Shown piece after piece: positions 62,155 to 64,000 of a stretch of DNA of 64,000 bases. The stretch is from Pukyongia salina (GTDB lineage Bacteria; Bacteroidota; Bacteroidia; Flavobacteriales; Flavobacteriaceae): NCBI RefSeq assembly GCF_002966125.1, contig NZ_CP027062.1:2294001-2358000 (forward strand). Direction: 5' to 3'. The notes under the pieces are model-generated. The model was not told the origin of the DNA, made no database searches, and saw nothing but the letters and a program-made list of their open reading frames with translations. The translations under genes and the position numbers were made by a program. Each line of letters starts with the position of its first letter. The stretch's first letter is position 1.

Positions 62155-64000
62155 TTGATTTTAAGTAAATTTAGTAAAGCCAAAAACAAAATAACCTTGA
62201 ATTCCCGGTTTGCCATTTTTCTGCTTGTACTTTTCGTTTTTCTCTCTGTAAAAGCACAGAAATACGATCATTATTCGGTGGAAGACGGGCTGCCGGGGAA
62301 CATGGTGTACCGGGTAACTCAGGATAAAAAAGGATTTGTATGGGCGATCACAGACAAGGGTATAGCCAGGTTCAATGGTAATACCTTTAAAATATTCAAT
62401 ACAAAGAATGGGCTCCCTACCAACGATATCTGGGATATTCAGATAACAAACGATCATAAACTCTGGTATTTCTCAAAGTCGGCTTCATTAGGCTATATCG
62501 AGAACAATGAAGTATTTGATTTCCCGGCAGAAAACCCGGATGAACAGTTATTTCCTGCCATTATTTTTAAGATAGATAATGATATTTACTTCGGGTACAA
62601 TAACCTTAGCTACTATTTACACGATGGGCAATGGAAACTTCTGGACGAAGCAACCGCTAGCGATGATGACGAAAAATTAGCAAGATATCTTCGGTATAAG
62701 AACAAAATGGGAGATTTTGTTGCTGCTAATAAACAAAGATATCAAAGAGGCTTATTAAGGGTATTGGATTCGCTGGGAATTATTATCGGTGAAAAGAGTT
62801 ATGCGGTTTTAAACTTAAATTCAAATGATCTTTTCGAATACAACTTTCCAGAAGCAATTAAGGCCAAAGATCCTGGCTTATTTAGAGTTCATGCGGTAAA
62901 CGGCGAGTTGCAATTTACAGGTCCTGAGTTTGTGGCCAATATGGACAATGATTACCAACTTGTGAATCTATCTTTTTTTTCTGAAGATCTGAAAGCTCAT
63001 TTTGCCATGCGTGATAAGCTGGGTAATTTGTGGATGGCTAGTCTTAATCAGGGGCTATATAAGTTGCCTGCTGTGAACCGAAAGAACAAATACTGGCTTG
63101 AAGGGAAACGAGTACGCCAGTTGGAAGATACTCCCTTGGGTATCATCGCTTCGGTTCAGGATTACGGATTTTACCTATACAACGCAAGCTATGATAGTTT
63201 CGATCTACTTAATAAAAGCGAAGGCTTTGTGTATGGTACCGCCTATATAGATCAGTTGTCGGCCGCATTTCTATTAACAAGTAAAGGGATCGTGAAAGTA
63301 AATGCCAATGGAATTCTGCAATCCTTTAGTCCGATGGCGAGAAAGATCTGTTACCACGAGGGGTATTTGTATGGAAATGTCTCATCCGGTCTAAACCAAA
63401 TAGACCCGATCCAAATGCAGGTAACCAGGCATATCAAAGGGGTGGGGATTAAAGATATAATTAGCTATAACAACATGTTGATTGTGGGTACGTCCAACGG
63501 GCTGAAACAACTTAAGAACGATTCGCTTTTACCTATTCAAATTAATGGCCAGGTGTTTTCCAGGCCTATAATGAATTTAGGAAAACTTCCGTCCGGCATA
63601 TTATTGATCACAACCGATGGATTTGGCGCTTACCGAACCGATCTGGAAGAAATTACCCAGATTGAAAAAACCGAATATCTCAGCGCAAATTCACAGGTAG
63701 TGCAGGATAATAATCTTTGGTTGTCCACCAGCCAGGGGGTTTTACAGTATGATCTCGACCAAACAAAAATTACTTTAAAGAATACTATTGGAACCGAATA
63801 TGGGGTGCCCTCGGTAAATACGCATACGATACTAGCTCAGGGAGATGCGCTTTGGATTGGAACAGATAACGGACTTGTAAAGCTCCCATCCGATCTACAA
63901 AAACAAGACCAATACCTGGGAATTTATGTTGAAAAAGGGAGCTACGCGGGTAAAGAAATTAATAAAGTTGATAAAGTAGATTATCAAAAATCCGGAACCC
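62155..64000 (+). CDS. two-component propeller sensor protein (partial, 3' end off window)
   Basis: An open frame from the TTG at 62155 to the window end gives 615 codons without a stop. There is no ATG near the start: a second TTG (62197) would begin at NSRFAIFLLVLFVFLSVKAQ, a signal peptide. The mature part starts YDHYSVEDGLPGNMVYRVTQ, the first Reg_prop blade, followed by WAITDKGIARFNGNTFKIF and later LGNLWMASLNQGLYKL and ALWIGTDNGLVKLP. This is the extracellular propeller of a Bacteroidetes sensor; the downstream Y_Y_Y and kinase parts should lie beyond the window. The gene starts 4 bp after the T9SS gene. Confidence 0.85.
   Translation, partial: MILSKFSKAKNKITLNSRFAIFLLVLFVFLSVKAQKYDHYSVEDGLPGNMVYRVTQDKKGFVWAITDKGIARFNGNTFKIFNTKNGLPTNDIWDIQITNDHKLWYFSKSASLGYIENNEVFDFPAENPDEQLFPAIIFKIDNDIYFGYNNLSYYLHDGQWKLLDEATASDDDEKLARYLRYKNKMGDFVAANKQRYQRGLLRVLDSLGIIIGEKSYAVLNLNSNDLFEYNFPEAIKAKDPGLFRVHAVNGELQFTGPEFVANMDNDYQLVNLSFFSEDLKAHFAMRDKLGNLWMASLNQGLYKLPAVNRKNKYWLEGKRVRQLEDTPLGIIASVQDYGFYLYNASYDSFDLLNKSEGFVYGTAYIDQLSAAFLLTSKGIVKVNANGILQSFSPMARKICYHEGYLYGNVSSGLNQIDPIQMQVTRHIKGVGIKDIISYNNMLIVGTSNGLKQLKNDSLLPIQINGQVFSRPIMNLGKLPSGILLITTDGFGAYRTDLEEITQIEKTEYLSANSQVVQDNNLWLSTSQGVLQYDLDQTKITLKNTIGTEYGVPSVNTHTILAQGDALWIGTDNGLVKLPSDLQKQDQYLGIYVEKGSYAGKEINKVDKVDYQKSGT

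Overview
The window looks like a chromosomal segment from a member of the Flavobacteriaceae (Bacteroidetes). The reasons are a type IX secretion sorting domain protein, DUF5686/CarboxypepD_reg outer-membrane proteins, FAS1-like and beta-helix lipoproteins, a two-component propeller sensor, a YtxJ-type redox protein, many short-leader genes without Shine-Dalgarno sequences, and repeated exact matches to the Bacteroidetes -7 promoter box TAnnTTTG. No rRNA, tRNA, CRISPR array, insertion sequence or prophage was found. Genes are dense, and once the small genes are added no gene-free stretch exceeds about 300 bases. Both ends cut a gene: miaA at the left edge and a propeller sensor at the right edge.

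Layout. 1-7 kb: a minus-strand operon (Gfo/Idh oxidoreductase, 3-hydroxybutyryl-CoA dehydrogenase, DUF1015, YggS, DnaQ-GIY-YIG nuclease, zinc-ribbon ion channel, miaA). 7-10.3 kb: pcm and small accessory genes (GNAT, VOC, membrane protein, YdeI-CDGSH fusion, DUF1801). 10.4-12.6 kb: a LytS/LytTR two-component pair and an EF-hand protein. 12.8-21.3 kb: fhs, a DUF5686 outer-membrane protein, smpB, an M23 peptidase, a SixA-like phosphatase, a 44-residue membrane protein and a redoxin-cytochrome lipoprotein. 21.4-28.5 kb: clpB, ytxJ, a lipoprotein, fahA and glyA. 28.5-30.4 kb: a two-gene cassette of a multinuclear non-heme iron oxidase (DUF692/MNIO) fused to a DUF2063-like domain, plus a small protein with two cysteine-motif repeats. 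31-36.8 kb: propeller histidine kinase, NarL-type regulator, OmpA-family protein and partner. 36.8-43 kb: beta-helix lipoprotein, CarboxypepD protein, glutamine cyclotransferase, the SRP RNA with a textbook promoter, an SDR enzyme and a transaldolase-family aldolase. 43-52.5 kb: cysteine-free redoxin-like lipoprotein, an asymmetric ABC-F protein, FAS1-like protein, pheT, small envelope proteins and a TlpA-like protein. 52.5-56.5 kb: an eCIS-cargo-like protein with a papain-like triad, cold-shock protein, PAP2 phosphatase and recG. 56.7-64 kb: M1 aminopeptidase, patatin, DUF7935 protein, T9SS cargo and a propeller sensor.

Most genes are housekeeping or envelope functions. The main candidates for new biology are the MNIO cassette (28491-30369), the DNRP-motif papain-like protein (52485-53282), and a 20-bp dyad found upstream of both the propeller kinase and the OmpA gene, which may be the operator of that regulatory system. 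All family assignments come from reading motifs; no database search was run.
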